NCBI GenBank assembly: GCA_016931575.1 | Contig: JAFGEO010000116.1 | Coordinates: 1-56,572, forward strand | DNA length: 56,572 bases | Direction: 5' to 3' | Origin: Bacteroidales bacterium | GTDB lineage: Bacteria > Bacteroidota > Bacteroidia > Bacteroidales > UBA10428 | In this document: piece by piece, positions 1 to 7,589 of the stretch | Position numbering within the stretch: the stretch's first letter is position 1 | How the letters are laid out: each line of letters begins with the position of its first letter | Made by a program: the position numbers and the translations under genes | Notes under the pieces: model-generated | Databases searched by the model: none | The model's input: the letters and a program-made list of their open reading frames with translations, nothing else | Told to the model about the DNA's origin: nothing

Positions 1-2084
1 CTTAAATTAGTCCGCGCATTTAAGGCATATTTTACCTGGACCTGTGGCAGCAGGAAGGCAAGCGACCTGCTGGCTGTCGAATCCTTTTTAACCAGTGTTC
101 CCCGTGTAGGGGAGCCTTTCAACAGGTCAAGGTAAGCATTCTGGGTATTATAAATAAAATCTGTTCGCTCATAACGCAATCCACCCAGGATCATGAAACC
201 ATTTATATTTTGCCGGATCATCGCATAGGCAGCATAAATATGTTCATTTGCCAAATAATCTTCCTGGTAATTATCTTCCCAGGTTTCCGGCTCATCATAT
301 TTAAAATGCTGCAGGTTTCTGGTATAAAACTCCCGCATCAAATCCGCATCAGGCACCATGGCAATGTCATATGCATGATTCAGGAGGTTGGTTTCATGAA
401 AATCGCTGACAAGATCAGCCAGGGCCAATGGTTCATAAGGCTGGGCATAAATACTGATTTTCTCATACTCGCTGAATACCTGTGCCTGATTATCCCTGGT
501 TTTGGTTTTCATCCTGACTTTCCCACCAAGTTTCAGGAAACCACTTTGATTTTCACCCAATACATAGGGTATGGTAAGGTTGATTTTCGAAGTATAATTT
601 TCGTCCCTGACCGAATTATTTCGAAAAGTTAGTCCATCGAAACTGTACGAACTATAGTGTATGGCATTTAAAGAATCTTCTTCATTGATGTAATGAACTA
701 CGGGCCATTCCGGATCGCTTTTATCTATTTGTATCCCAATCAGTCCCCTTCCGAATCCGGTGCTGATATAGTCCGGGACATGATCTGTTGCCAGGGAGTA
801 GGCTATTTCATAATCCAGTTTTATATCATTCACCATACTATGCTCGGCTCCCAGATTAATGGTTGATATTTCCTGTATTTTCAGACGATCCCTGATATCC
901 CTGTCCAATCCGGTGGAGCGGTAAACAAGGGGTTCGTTCGCATCGGATAAGTTGTGGGATATGCGGCGCCTTGTTTCATCGTCTGTGAAATTATTGTACA
1001 TCCCCCTGAGGTAAATGATATTTCTGTCATTGATCCGATAATCAATATTTGCACTTAACCCGATTCTTTTCCGTGTTAAGGTATAATGCCGGTATTCAAT
1101 GCCGGTATAGAGTAAATGAAAATTCTCAGCACCAACAGTGCTATCGTTGGATTGAGCCTGGCTAAGTGTAGGTCCGCGTGTATAATCATACTCCATATTA
1201 TGCGATCCCTGGTTATTTAGGTAATAACTGGCATTAACCTGGAATCCCAATTTCTTATAACGCTGTCCGTAGGTAAATTGCCCTTGGTAATTTCCGGTCT
1301 GCATCAGGTTATTATAGCCACCGGCAAGGGAAGCTGTAATTTCAGGATCTCCTTCTTTAGCCGTTTTTGTAATGACATTTACGTTTCCTGCGATTCCATC
1401 AGCATCCATATCCGGGGTAAGCACTTTCGTAACTTCAATGTACTCAATCTGGTCAGCAGCAATAATATCCATTCCTACATAGCGCACATTTCCTTCAGGC
1501 GAAGATATTTGTTCCCCGTTCACATTAAAGTTTGTAAGCTCGGGCGGGGTTCCCCGCAGCTGAACATATCGCCCTTCACCCTGGTCGCGTTGCACCGTGA
1601 TGCCTGGTATTCTCTGCATAACTTCAGCAGCATTTAAATCGGGAAATTGCCTGATCTGTTCGGACGAAACCACATTTTTAATATTTATGGCAGTCCGTTG
1701 CTCTAACATCGCTTTAACCTGTCCCCGGGTTGACTGACTGACAACCACTTCTTCCAGGTTTGTATTTGAGGGAGTAAGTCTGATGGTAGGTTTCAACAAC
1801 ATATTGTCAGTAAAATCGCAGACGTAACTCATAGCCTCATAGCCTACAAAGGAAATTTGCAAAGTAGTTTTGGTTTGCCGGATCTTCTGCATTTCAAATT
1901 TTCCTTCCGAATCCGTAACAGTTCCTGTAGAGGTACCTGTCAGCAAAATGGTAGCTCCGGGAAGAGGCTCATTGTTTTTTCCATCAAGGACAATTCCCTG
2001 GATACTGTTGTTCTGTCCATGAGCCATACCGATGAACCCTGTCAGAATACTAAGAAAAGTAAAGAGAAATAGTTGTTTAACCAT
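1..2084 (-). CDS. TonB-dependent receptor, N-terminal ~694 residues (C-terminus cut by the window edge)
   Basis: This is an outer-membrane TonB-dependent receptor that would import a ligand using TonB energy. The minus-strand frame starts at an ATG at 2084 and stays open to base 1. A hydrophobic signal peptide ends near residue 23 (AHGQ). It is followed by a carboxypeptidase-regulatory-like beta domain at about 27-105 (GATILLTGTSTGTVTDSEGKF). A plug domain at about 115-230 contains PDLNAAEVMQRIPGITVQR, YVQLRGTPP and DADGIAGNVNVITKTA. The visible end (VQVKYALNARTNL) looks like beta-barrel strands. The extra N-terminal domain is typical of Bacteroidota. The DADGIAG form of the plug resembles the Caulobacter-type TonB receptor group rather than SusC. 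No SusD-like partner is seen, and the ligand cannot be told. The missing part is most of the barrel. Confidence 0.9.
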   Translation of the reverse strand, partial: MVKQLFLFTFLSILTGFIGMAHGQNNSIQGIVLDGKNNEPLPGATILLTGTSTGTVTDSEGKFEMQKIRQTKTTLQISFVGYEAMSYVCDFTDNMLLKPTIRLTPSNTNLEEVVVSQSTRGQVKAMLEQRTAINIKNVVSSEQIRQFPDLNAAEVMQRIPGITVQRDQGEGRYVQLRGTPPELTNFNVNGEQISSPEGNVRYVGMDIIAADQIEYIEVTKVLTPDMDADGIAGNVNVITKTAKEGDPEITASLAGGYNNLMQTGNYQGQFTYGQRYKKLGFQVNASYYLNNQGSHNMEYDYTRGPTLSQAQSNDSTVGAENFHLLYTGIEYRHYTLTRKRIGLSANIDYRINDRNIIYLRGMYNNFTDDETRRRISHNLSDANEPLVYRSTGLDRDIRDRLKIQEISTINLGAEHSMVNDIKLDYEIAYSLATDHVPDYISTGFGRGLIGIQIDKSDPEWPVVHYINEEDSLNAIHYSSYSFDGLTFRNNSVRDENYTSKINLTIPYVLGENQSGFLKLGGKVRMKTKTRDNQAQVFSEYEKISIYAQPYEPLALADLVSDFHETNLLNHAYDIAMVPDADLMREFYTRNLQHFKYDEPETWEDNYQEDYLANEHIYAAYAMIRQNINGFMILGGLRYERTDFIYNTQNAYLDLLKGSPTRGTLVKKDSTASRSLAFLLPQVQVKYALNARTNL

Positions 2085-2118
2085 ACCTTAGTTTGTTGAA
2101 TATTTGGGAAAAAAATGA

Positions 2119-2190
2119 GATTGCACTTTTCATCTTAGCTTGAAATTTCCGCAATTTCAATGTTTTCAATTTTCAATGAAAAGTGCAATC
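2119..2190. repeat. 15-bp perfect inverted repeat with an internal hairpin, intergenic
   Basis: GATTGCACTTTTCAT at 2119-2133 is matched by its exact reverse complement at 2176-2190. Between them is a second small hairpin, TGAAATT/AATTTCA, at 2141-2159. The structure lies between the start of the TonB receptor gene and the end of the T9SS cargo gene, both on the minus strand. It could act as a terminator-like or mRNA-stabilising structure for the upstream gene. It has no clear U-tract, so its role is uncertain. Confidence 0.6.
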
Positions 2191-2212
2191 AGGATTCAGG
2201 AATCAACCTGGA

Positions 2213-3154
2213 TTATTTTACCACCAGTTTCTGGGTTGTACTGTTATATTCATTGGATGCTCTGATAAAATAAATTCCTGTACTCAGGTTGCTGATATCT
2301 ATTGTATTGATCTGAGAGTCGGTTCTCATCTGATATACGGCCTTTCCACAAGCATCAAGGATATTAATGGAAGTGCTTCCCTGCTGTACAAGTTTTACGT
2401 TGACCATACCTTCAGTTGAAGGATTCGGAAAAACAGAAAAGGAGAGATTGTTTTCGAGCTGATCCACAGCCGTAGTTTCACCGTAAGTAATCACCAGTCG
2501 AGGGGCTCTTTCGGGATGATTCAGACCATCACCTCCGTCATTGGGATCTTCTATATTTTCATAAGATTCAAAATCCCTTGCATTATCCAGCAGGCTGGCT
2601 TCACCTTCATTACCCTGAATGAAGATGGTCAGGGCATTACCCGATTCCCAGGCTTCCAGGTTTACAATCTCTTGAATAATGGAGGTCAGATCAGGCGTCT
2701 CATAGGCTTGCCATATGGTCCAGGGATCAACAATGTCCCAGCTTACGGAGGCAGTAGTAGCAGTTCTGTCAGACAAGGCCTCATCTTCAGCGAATTCCTC
2801 TGAATTACCTGTTGCTTCGCCATAGATTGTTACATAGGCTTCATCTTCCTCATCTTCATGTGCGTAAAGCTTTAAAACAGCAGAGTTGATAACCGCTCCC
2901 TGTGGAATCGTAACATTCTGGAAACGGGTGAAAGCCGTCATAACATTCAGGTCCTCACCTTCCCAACCCATGTCAAGATCGTCATCATCGACTTTATCAA
3001 TAGAGTCATTTTCATATTCTCCATCGTCAAATGAAATGGAGACACCACCATCAAGATGCGTTTCAATGATCGTTAGCGTAAGTTCCTCCGCCCTAAGCAT
3101 GTCGGACATAAGCAGTGAACCAATTACCAAAGTTCCGAGTAAAAGTTTTTTCAT
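2213..3154 (-). CDS. Secreted protein with C-terminal type IX secretion sorting domain
   Basis: The protein is predicted to be exported by Sec and then across the outer membrane by the type IX (Por) system. I chose the ATG at 3154, which starts MKKLLLGTLVIGSLLMSDML, a normal signal peptide. An in-frame ATG at 3190 would add 12 residues in front of it. Residues about 25-210 form a beta-rich region (FTRFQNVTIPQGAVINSAVL, then LKLYAHEDEEDEAYVTIYG) that resembles the DNRLRE/disaggregatase-type beta-sandwich; this is a tentative match. The last ~75 residues are a classic T9SS type A domain: SVFPNPSTEGMVNVKL, then ISNLSTGIYFIR and a basic VVK end. The region is very acidic before the sorting domain (DDDDLDMGWEGEDL). 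No catalytic motif is visible. Confidence 0.8.
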   Translation of the reverse strand: MKKLLLGTLVIGSLLMSDMLRAEELTLTIIETHLDGGVSISFDDGEYENDSIDKVDDDDLDMGWEGEDLNVMTAFTRFQNVTIPQGAVINSAVLKLYAHEDEEDEAYVTIYGEATGNSEEFAEDEALSDRTATTASVSWDIVDPWTIWQAYETPDLTSIIQEIVNLEAWESGNALTIFIQGNEGEASLLDNARDFESYENIEDPNDGGDGLNHPERAPRLVITYGETTAVDQLENNLSFSVFPNPSTEGMVNVKLVQQGSTSINILDACGKAVYQMRTDSQINTIDISNLSTGIYFIRASNEYNSTTQKLVVK

Positions 3155-3591
3155 AATTGAAGAGATTAATTTTTTAAGATAGATTTTCACTGCAAATCTC
3201 GCTTCACAACCTTACATAAACCTTTAATCTGGATTATCAAAAGGTTGAGTTTTATATTGAAATCCAGAAAGATTGCTCGATTTCTAAAGCTTAAGGTTAA
3301 GAAGCTTAAATCTTTCTTTAATAAAGGTTAAATGCTTTCAGATTATAAGTATGATTAAAATACACTGTAACAAATCGACCCACAACAGCGTCCTACTGCC
3401 GGTTTGGGTTGGAGACGGAAGATTGAAACCGAAAGACCTTCCCATAGCCCCAGAAAAACAAAAATTCATGTTGCACTTTCACTTATCACTTGTCACATAT
3501 CACCTGTTACCATTTTTTCCTCCCATTTAATGTTTTAGCAACTTGTTCGTCTTCGATATAAGAACTGATTACAAACCAAAAAACCAAGATC
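3155..3591. other. Divergent intergenic region, no gene seen
   Basis: This 437-base AT-rich spacer separates the minus-strand T9SS cargo gene from the plus-strand DUF4252/sigma operon, so both promoters should lie here. It holds a TTGCACTTTC word (3471-3480) followed by loose repeats of the type CACTTATCAC/TTGTCACATATCAC, a kind of low-complexity spacer common between Bacteroidota genes. I could not identify a convincing TTG/TAnnTTTG promoter or an RNA gene. Confidence 0.5.
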
Positions 3592-4086
3592 ATGAAACAA
3601 CTTATTATTACAGTAATTATGGCGGTAATCGCAACGCTCTCCGGATTAGCTCAGAATTCTGCTATCGACCAGGTATTTGATAGATATGCCATGAAGGATG
3701 GAATTACCGTGGTGGATATTTCCGGGAAAATGATGGAAATGCTCCGGGAGGCTGAACCTGAGCTTCAGGACCTGAAAATTGACCACATCCGGATCCTTAC
3801 CGTGGAGGACCAGACATTGAACGCCGGACTAAGCTTCTATGACGAGATCGTACCCAACCTGGAGATGAGTGATTACAACCGCCTCCTGGACATCAGAGAA
3901 GCAGAAAGCCAGGTGGTAATCCTCCAAAAGAAAGCCGGAAAAAGTCCGGGTGAATTTATCCTGGTCACCGGAGGTGATGACAACACCCTGATCTGTATTG
4001 AAGGGGACATAAACTTTGCCTCTTTGATGAGCGTAGCAAACGCCGTAGAATCCAGCGATTTTTCCGCGATGTCAATGGATTATTAA
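3592..4086 (+). CDS. DUF4252 domain protein, first gene of the sigma operon
   Basis: This is a small exported protein of the DUF4252 family, whose function is unknown. A signal peptide (MKQLIITVIMAVIATLSGLAQ) is followed by the family pattern FDRYAMKDGITVVDIS, IRILTVEDQTLN and a C-terminal GGDDNTLICIEGDI. It is a paralogue of the fourth gene of the operon: the same blocks appear there as FDKYAYKDGFTTVLIS and IRILTVEDSALN. Its TAA overlaps the ATG of the sigma factor (TAATG), so the two are translationally coupled. In Bacteroidota such proteins often sit beside ECF sigma factors. I infer a role as an envelope target of that sigma factor, or as a component of its signalling. Confidence 0.8.
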   Translation: MKQLIITVIMAVIATLSGLAQNSAIDQVFDRYAMKDGITVVDISGKMMEMLREAEPELQDLKIDHIRILTVEDQTLNAGLSFYDEIVPNLEMSDYNRLLDIREAESQVVILQKKAGKSPGEFILVTGGDDNTLICIEGDINFASLMSVANAVESSDFSAMSMDY

Positions 4087-4574
4087 TGACACGGAAAGCG
4101 TTCATAGAGGAGGTACTGCCATTTAGTAAGATGATTTACCGGGTCTCCTTCCGCATCCTTCAGGATTCGGAAAAGGCCCGGGATATGGTCCAGAACATAT
4201 TTTGTAAACTCTGGGACAAAAAAGACAAACTTGATGCTGTACAAAACAAAGAGGCTTTTATCATGCAAACCACAAAAAATGCCTGTCTTGACAGTCTGAG
4301 GACCAGGAAGCTCACCACCGAACTGGAACAACACCATCGGATTACGGAGCCTGCTTATGATACGCTCGAATCTGCTGCGCTTGTAAGGAGGGCTATAGCC
4401 GACCTGCCTGAAAAACAGAGGCTTATCATTGAGCTCAGGGATATTGAAGGTATGTCATTTGAATCAATGGCAGAAATGTTGGATACACCTGTGAACACCC
4501 TCCGGGTTTCGCTGTCCATTGCCAGAAAAAAAGTACGTGAAGCAGTGCGAAAAATCTACAGCTATGGAACCTAA
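4086..4574 (+). CDS. ECF-type RNA polymerase sigma factor
   Basis: This is an alternative sigma-70 family factor of 162 residues, the normal ECF length. Region 2 spans about residues 8-75 (YRVSFRILQDSEKARDMVQN, then IFCKLWDKKDKL). Region 4 spans about 105-158 (ADLPEKQRLIIELRDIEGMS, then VNTLRVSLSIARKKVREAVR), including the helix-turn-helix. It overlaps the preceding DUF4252 gene by one base and the following gene by 11 bases, so the cluster is one transcript. The next gene has one transmembrane helix and is the likely anti-sigma. There is no FecR-like partner here, unlike the broken system at 5.9-6.8 kb. Confidence 0.92.
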   Translation: MTRKAFIEEVLPFSKMIYRVSFRILQDSEKARDMVQNIFCKLWDKKDKLDAVQNKEAFIMQTTKNACLDSLRTRKLTTELEQHHRITEPAYDTLESAALVRRAIADLPEKQRLIIELRDIEGMSFESMAEMLDTPVNTLRVSLSIARKKVREAVRKIYSYGT

Positions 4575-5097
4575 GGAAATTAAAAGTCTGCTCGACAAGT
4601 ATTATGCCGGGGAAACTTCGCTGGAAGAAGAAGTAAGGATCCTGGAAATCCTGAATTCCAGGGAAAATATTCCGGGACTGGAACAGGAACAGGAAATCTT
4701 CCGTACCTACTCAGAAAAGTATCGGGATGCGGAGCCCCCTGAAAACCTGGAGGCTGAAATGCTTGAACTGATAAATGGCAAATGGAGGTCAGACAACCGC
4801 CATAGGTTCAGTAGATCGCTAAAATGGGCTATGGGTGCTGCTGCTGCCCTGCTCATCCTGTTAATCGCCTATAACCGTCTGAGCCCGACCACCACAGAAA
4901 AGCTTGCCCTACCCACAAAGAACGAGCAACAGGCATTTACCACAACCAAAAACGTGCTTACCTACGTTTCCCAAACCATCAATACGGAACGTTCCAAACT
5001 GGAAAGTCTGAGCAGCATCAACAAAGGACTTAGTTCACTTAATGAACTAAGTTTAATAGACCAATCCATCAGAACCTTTAAAAACGAACAAGAATGA
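4564..5097 (+). CDS. Single-pass membrane protein, probable anti-sigma factor
   Basis: The 177-residue protein has a cytoplasmic N-terminus of about 88 charged residues (MEPKEIKSLLDKYYAGETSL, then acidic helices). One transmembrane helix lies at about 92-110 (AMGAAAALLILLIAYNRL), with an outer C-terminal part. I chose the ATG at 4564, which gives the motif common to Bacteroidota anti-sigma-like proteins and overlaps the sigma gene by 11 bases. An upstream ATG at 4519 lies inside region 4 of the sigma gene and is less likely. No zinc-binding HxxxCxxC motif or FecR domain is present, so the anti-sigma role rests on topology and position. It overlaps the next gene by 4 bases (ATGA). Confidence 0.72.
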   Translation: MEPKEIKSLLDKYYAGETSLEEEVRILEILNSRENIPGLEQEQEIFRTYSEKYRDAEPPENLEAEMLELINGKWRSDNRHRFSRSLKWAMGAAAALLILLIAYNRLSPTTTEKLALPTKNEQQAFTTTKNVLTYVSQTINTERSKLESLSSINKGLSSLNELSLIDQSIRTFKNEQE

Positions 5098-5612
5098 AAA
5101 ACCTGATACTCTTTATCGGCGCCCTCCTGATAGCCGGCAGCAGTCTGGCACAAACCCCTGCTGTTGACAAGCTGTTCGATAAGTATGCCTACAAAGACGG
5201 GTTCACCACCGTGCTTATCTCCAAACATATGTTCGAGCTCTTTGCCGAAAAAAACATGGCAGACAAGGAATCCGAAGCCATGAGAGAGGCTATCTCGGGA
5301 CTGGAATCCATCAGGATTCTGACGGTAGAAGATTCCGCGCTGAACAGCAGGATCAATTTCTTCAGCGAGATCGGACAGGAAATCCCATTCAGCGAATACG
5401 AAACGCTGCTGACCGTCAAGGAAAGCAACCAGCAAATGCGGATGATGATCAAGGAAAAGAACGGACAGATAAGCGAATTCCTGATGCTGAGCGGAGGCAG
5501 TGATAATGTCCTGATAAGCATTGTGGGTATAATCGATCTTGAATCCATTGCAAAGATCTCCGGCGCCATCGATATGGAAAAACTGCAGGAGCTTGAAAAG
5601 CTGGAGAAATAA
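5094..5612 (+). CDS. DUF4252 domain protein, last gene of the sigma operon
   Basis: This is a second DUF4252 protein (172 residues) with a signal peptide (MKNLILFIGALLIAGSSLAQ). The family blocks are FDKYAYKDGFTTVLISKHMF, SIRILTVEDSALNSRINFF and LSGGSDNVLISIVGIIDLES. It is clearly a diverged copy of the first gene in the operon. It starts inside the stop codon of the anti-sigma-like gene (ATGA) and ends 22 bases before a strong terminator. The pair of paralogues around a sigma/anti-sigma unit suggests that the DUF4252 proteins are the output or the sensor of the system. Their biochemical role is unknown. Confidence 0.8.
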   Translation: MKNLILFIGALLIAGSSLAQTPAVDKLFDKYAYKDGFTTVLISKHMFELFAEKNMADKESEAMREAISGLESIRILTVEDSALNSRINFFSEIGQEIPFSEYETLLTVKESNQQMRMMIKEKNGQISEFLMLSGGSDNVLISIVGIIDLESIAKISGAIDMEKLQELEKLEK

Positions 5613-5633
5613 ATTTTATTCTTCAACATGGTG

Positions 5634-5664
5634 CCCCCGCTTCCGAATAGAGGTGGGGGTTTTT
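5634..5664 (+). terminator. Rho-independent terminator of the DUF4252/sigma operon
   Basis: The stem CCCCCGC (5634-5640) pairs with GTGGGGG (5653-5659) with one G-U pair and is followed by TTTTT. It lies 22 bases after the stop of the last operon gene. Confidence 0.8.
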
Positions 5665-5744
5665 ATTGGGGGGGATGGGTGCCGGGGGTGTTAATTAAGA
5701 ATTAAGACCCGGCACCCAGATACCTGACAACCTGATTACCTGGC

Positions 5745-5934
5745 TTACTTTTTGAAATCTATAAAAAACGTAAACTGGATGTTCCTGGGTTTTCCCTTGT
5801 CATAGGCCGGTGAATACCATTGATGAAATAATAACATAACCATCAGGTATTTCCGGTTCAGGTATCTTATTACACTGAGCCGATAATCCGGAACAGAGAA
5901 TCAGTCCCAGCATCATTGAAATAATTGTTTTCAT
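5745..5934 (-). pseudogene. Frameshifted remnant: signal peptide plus TonB C-terminal-domain tail
   Basis: An ATG at 5934 opens MKTIISMMLGLILCSGLSAQ, a clear signal peptide, and continues about 18 residues (IPEPEIPDGYVIISS). The frame then ends in TGA at 5800-5802. Shifting by one base restores WYSPAYDKGKPRNIQFTFFI and a stop at 5745. That stretch matches the last strand of TonB C-terminal domains (the W..PA...GKPV...V.I.F pattern). Either one extra base disrupts a very small protein, or most of a TonB-like gene has been lost. It lies directly downstream of the broken fecR gene on the same strand and is part of the same decaying cluster. Confidence 0.65.
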
Positions 5935-5953
5935 TTTAGTACGCATTAAAAGT

Positions 5954-6650
5954 TCAACATGGATTACCGGTAATTATTATCGAATGATCATTTCGTTCTA
6001 TTTTCAGTTTGAACAGGGACTCAATTTCACTTAGAACAGTATTGAGTTCCTGATTGTTAAAGTTGTTGGATATGGTGCAGTACCTGGTTTCATCCGGAAT
6101 AGAGATGTCCACATCATATACTTCCATGAGGGTTTCAGCAACCTTCTGCAGTGGAGTTTCTGAAAAGGCCATTTTCCGGGTATGCCAGGCAAGGTAGTTA
6201 GGATCGCTGTTGTTTTCGATCCATCCGGGCAGGTAGTCATTCATGATACCCCGGCATCCTTCTTCCACAATCAGCTGACGGTTATCGCCACCGGAGTTCT
6301 TCAGGATAACCCATCCCGAGCTTACCTCCACCTCCGTGGCATGAAGCAGGCTGTCATTTTCGATATTAAAAGATCCATTGGTACAAACAATCTCGCTATC
6401 GTAACTTTTCACCACAAACGGATCGGCATTCTCACTCAGACTGATATAGGCTTCCCCTTTCAGTTCGACGACCCTGTTCCTGCCTGTAAAAGAAGCCAGG
6501 TAAGTGATTTCGCTGCGGGAATTAAGCCATACTGTAATTCCCTCGGCCAGGTCAACCCGGATCTGATCTCCCCGGTCAGTTGCCACATGAATGTATTGAT
6601 CCCTTGGGGGAGCCACAGCCTCTTTATTCCTCTGGAAGAAAAACGAAATG
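5954..6650 (-). pseudogene. FecR-type anti-sigma regulator, N-terminus deleted
   Basis: The readable frame covers the outer FecR domain: DRGDQIRVDLAEGITVWLNS, ELKGEAYISLSE, PFVVKSYDSEIVCTNGSFNI and EVEVSSGWVILKN. It ends with a DUF4974-like domain (AETLMEVYDVDISIPDE, LNTVLSEIESLFKLKIER). A normal FecR of this group is about 320-350 residues and begins with a cytoplasmic part and a transmembrane helix; these are missing. Upstream the FecR frame (GISFFFQRNKEAVAPP) runs into a stop, and the DNA continues out of frame as the start of a sigma factor gene. The junction near 6650 is therefore a deletion joining the two genes. An ATG at 6616 could in principle start a soluble fragment. Confidence 0.75.
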
Positions 6651-6843
6651 CCTGTATGTGGATTTTATTGCGTTTCTTCCAAAGGGTTTCGAATACCTCC
6701 TGCACGACTTCCTCCGCAGTTTCTTTCTGGCCGCTGATGAAGAAGGCAAACCTGCAAAGAGCGATATAGTTTTGCTGATATAACATTTCAAAATGTTCCT
6801 TTGAGATGGTTTCTCTATCCGATTTTTGCACCTTCGCTGACAA
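6651..6843 (-). pseudogene. ECF sigma factor, region 2 only
   Basis: From ATG 6843 the frame encodes the first ~65 residues of an ECF sigma factor, including region 2 (ALCRFAFFISGQKETAEEVV, then QEVFETLWKKRNKIHI). It then runs out of frame into fecR sequence and becomes meaningless (GIKRLWLPQGINTF). Region 4 and its helix-turn-helix are absent, so it cannot direct promoter recognition. Together with the truncated fecR behind it, this is what remains of a sigma-FecR pair that normally controls a SusC/SusD-type sugar uptake locus. Confidence 0.78.
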
Positions 6844-7139
6844 TTAATTTTATCTATAAGGCAATACTTTTTGGATATCCCTTACAAGTTGGGATATTTT
6901 TTTATTTTTTACCTGGATTGATGTCAGCCACTAATTGCACGAATTTACACGAATGATTGCTGCCCTTAAATTACTTTCAGTGAGCTCCATCTGGTCGGTT
7001 CGTGTAAATTCGTGGTCATATCATTTTAATACCCTCCAAGGTATATACCCTCCATATCGGGCGATTACAAAGTGTGGTCTTACCCCCCCCAAACCCAACT
7101 CACCACATTTAGACTAAAATATCTATCTTCATTGAAAAA
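6844..7139. other. Intergenic region holding a dispersed repeat
   Basis: No gene is seen in this stretch. It contains the repeat listed at 6928-7015, an AT-rich start and a C-run near 7084-7090. It separates the divergent remnants of the sigma/fecR pair and the rhamnosidase, so it may once have held their promoters. Confidence 0.5.
6928..7015. repeat. Dispersed palindromic intergenic repeat, copy 1
   Basis: The unit is bounded by ACGAATTTACACGAA (6939-6953) and its exact reverse complement (6999-7013). A core contains GTGAGCTCC (6980-6988). A related unit lies at 29580-29665 in the same orientation, sharing the ends and the core (GTGAGCTCC followed by CGGTTCGTGTAA). Size and structure suggest a REP/MITE-like element with no coding capacity. 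Confidence 0.7.
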
Positions 7140-7580
7140 ATGAAGATCCCGTTTCTGGCATTTTTAAGCTTGCGGCTGCTGGGAGTTTGTTCCGGTCAGA
7201 ATTCCGCTCTTCAAAACCCTTTTCGCTATTGTGAACATTCAGATTTACAAGTGCCTATCGAAGATGTGAAACTCACACCAAGGGTATACAACTACCGATT
7301 CAATCATTGCACCAGTTACTTTAGCTGTTCCGATACAATGCTGAACCAGGTCTGGGATCTGTGCAAGAACACCCTAAAAAGAACCATCTTTGCTGAATAT
7401 CGGAAGTTGGATGCTGAAACCAGCTGTCGTATTGAATTTCCAAAAGGCATGAAAGGCGAATTTATCATGACGCGGAAGGAAGATGCCATCATGATCGCAG
7501 ATGGTAAAGCAATGGAAGCATATTCCGGAGCCGTTCCACCTAATGAAGGAGTTAATCAGATTGTAATCCTAAACAAATAA
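7140..7580 (+). pseudogene. Internally deleted alpha-L-rhamnosidase-like remnant
   Basis: The 146-residue open frame has a signal-peptide-like start (MKIPFLAFLSLRLLGVCSGQ). A block then resembles the entry to the six-hairpin catalytic domain of GH78-type rhamnosidases (TSYFSCSDTMLNQVWDLCKN, then TLKRTIFA, where family members read TTFAG.Y.DG). It jumps directly to a C-terminal-looking beta segment (RIEFPKGMKGEFIM). GH78 enzymes are 700-1000 residues, so the whole catalytic core with its acidic residues is missing. The frame is open but the product cannot be an enzyme. The esterase gene follows after 9 bases. The family assignment rests on short motifs. Confidence 0.5.
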
Positions 7581-7589
7581 ATATCTTGT

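Noticed and set aside
5677-5717. GGGTGCCGGG...CCCGGCACCC, a 10-bp inverted repeat with a 21-base loop
   Set aside because: It follows the real terminator of the sigma operon. It lacks a U-tract on the plus strand and its role for the minus-strand remnant is unclear. A similar GGGTGCCGGGTG word occurs at 15746, so it may be only spacer repeat.
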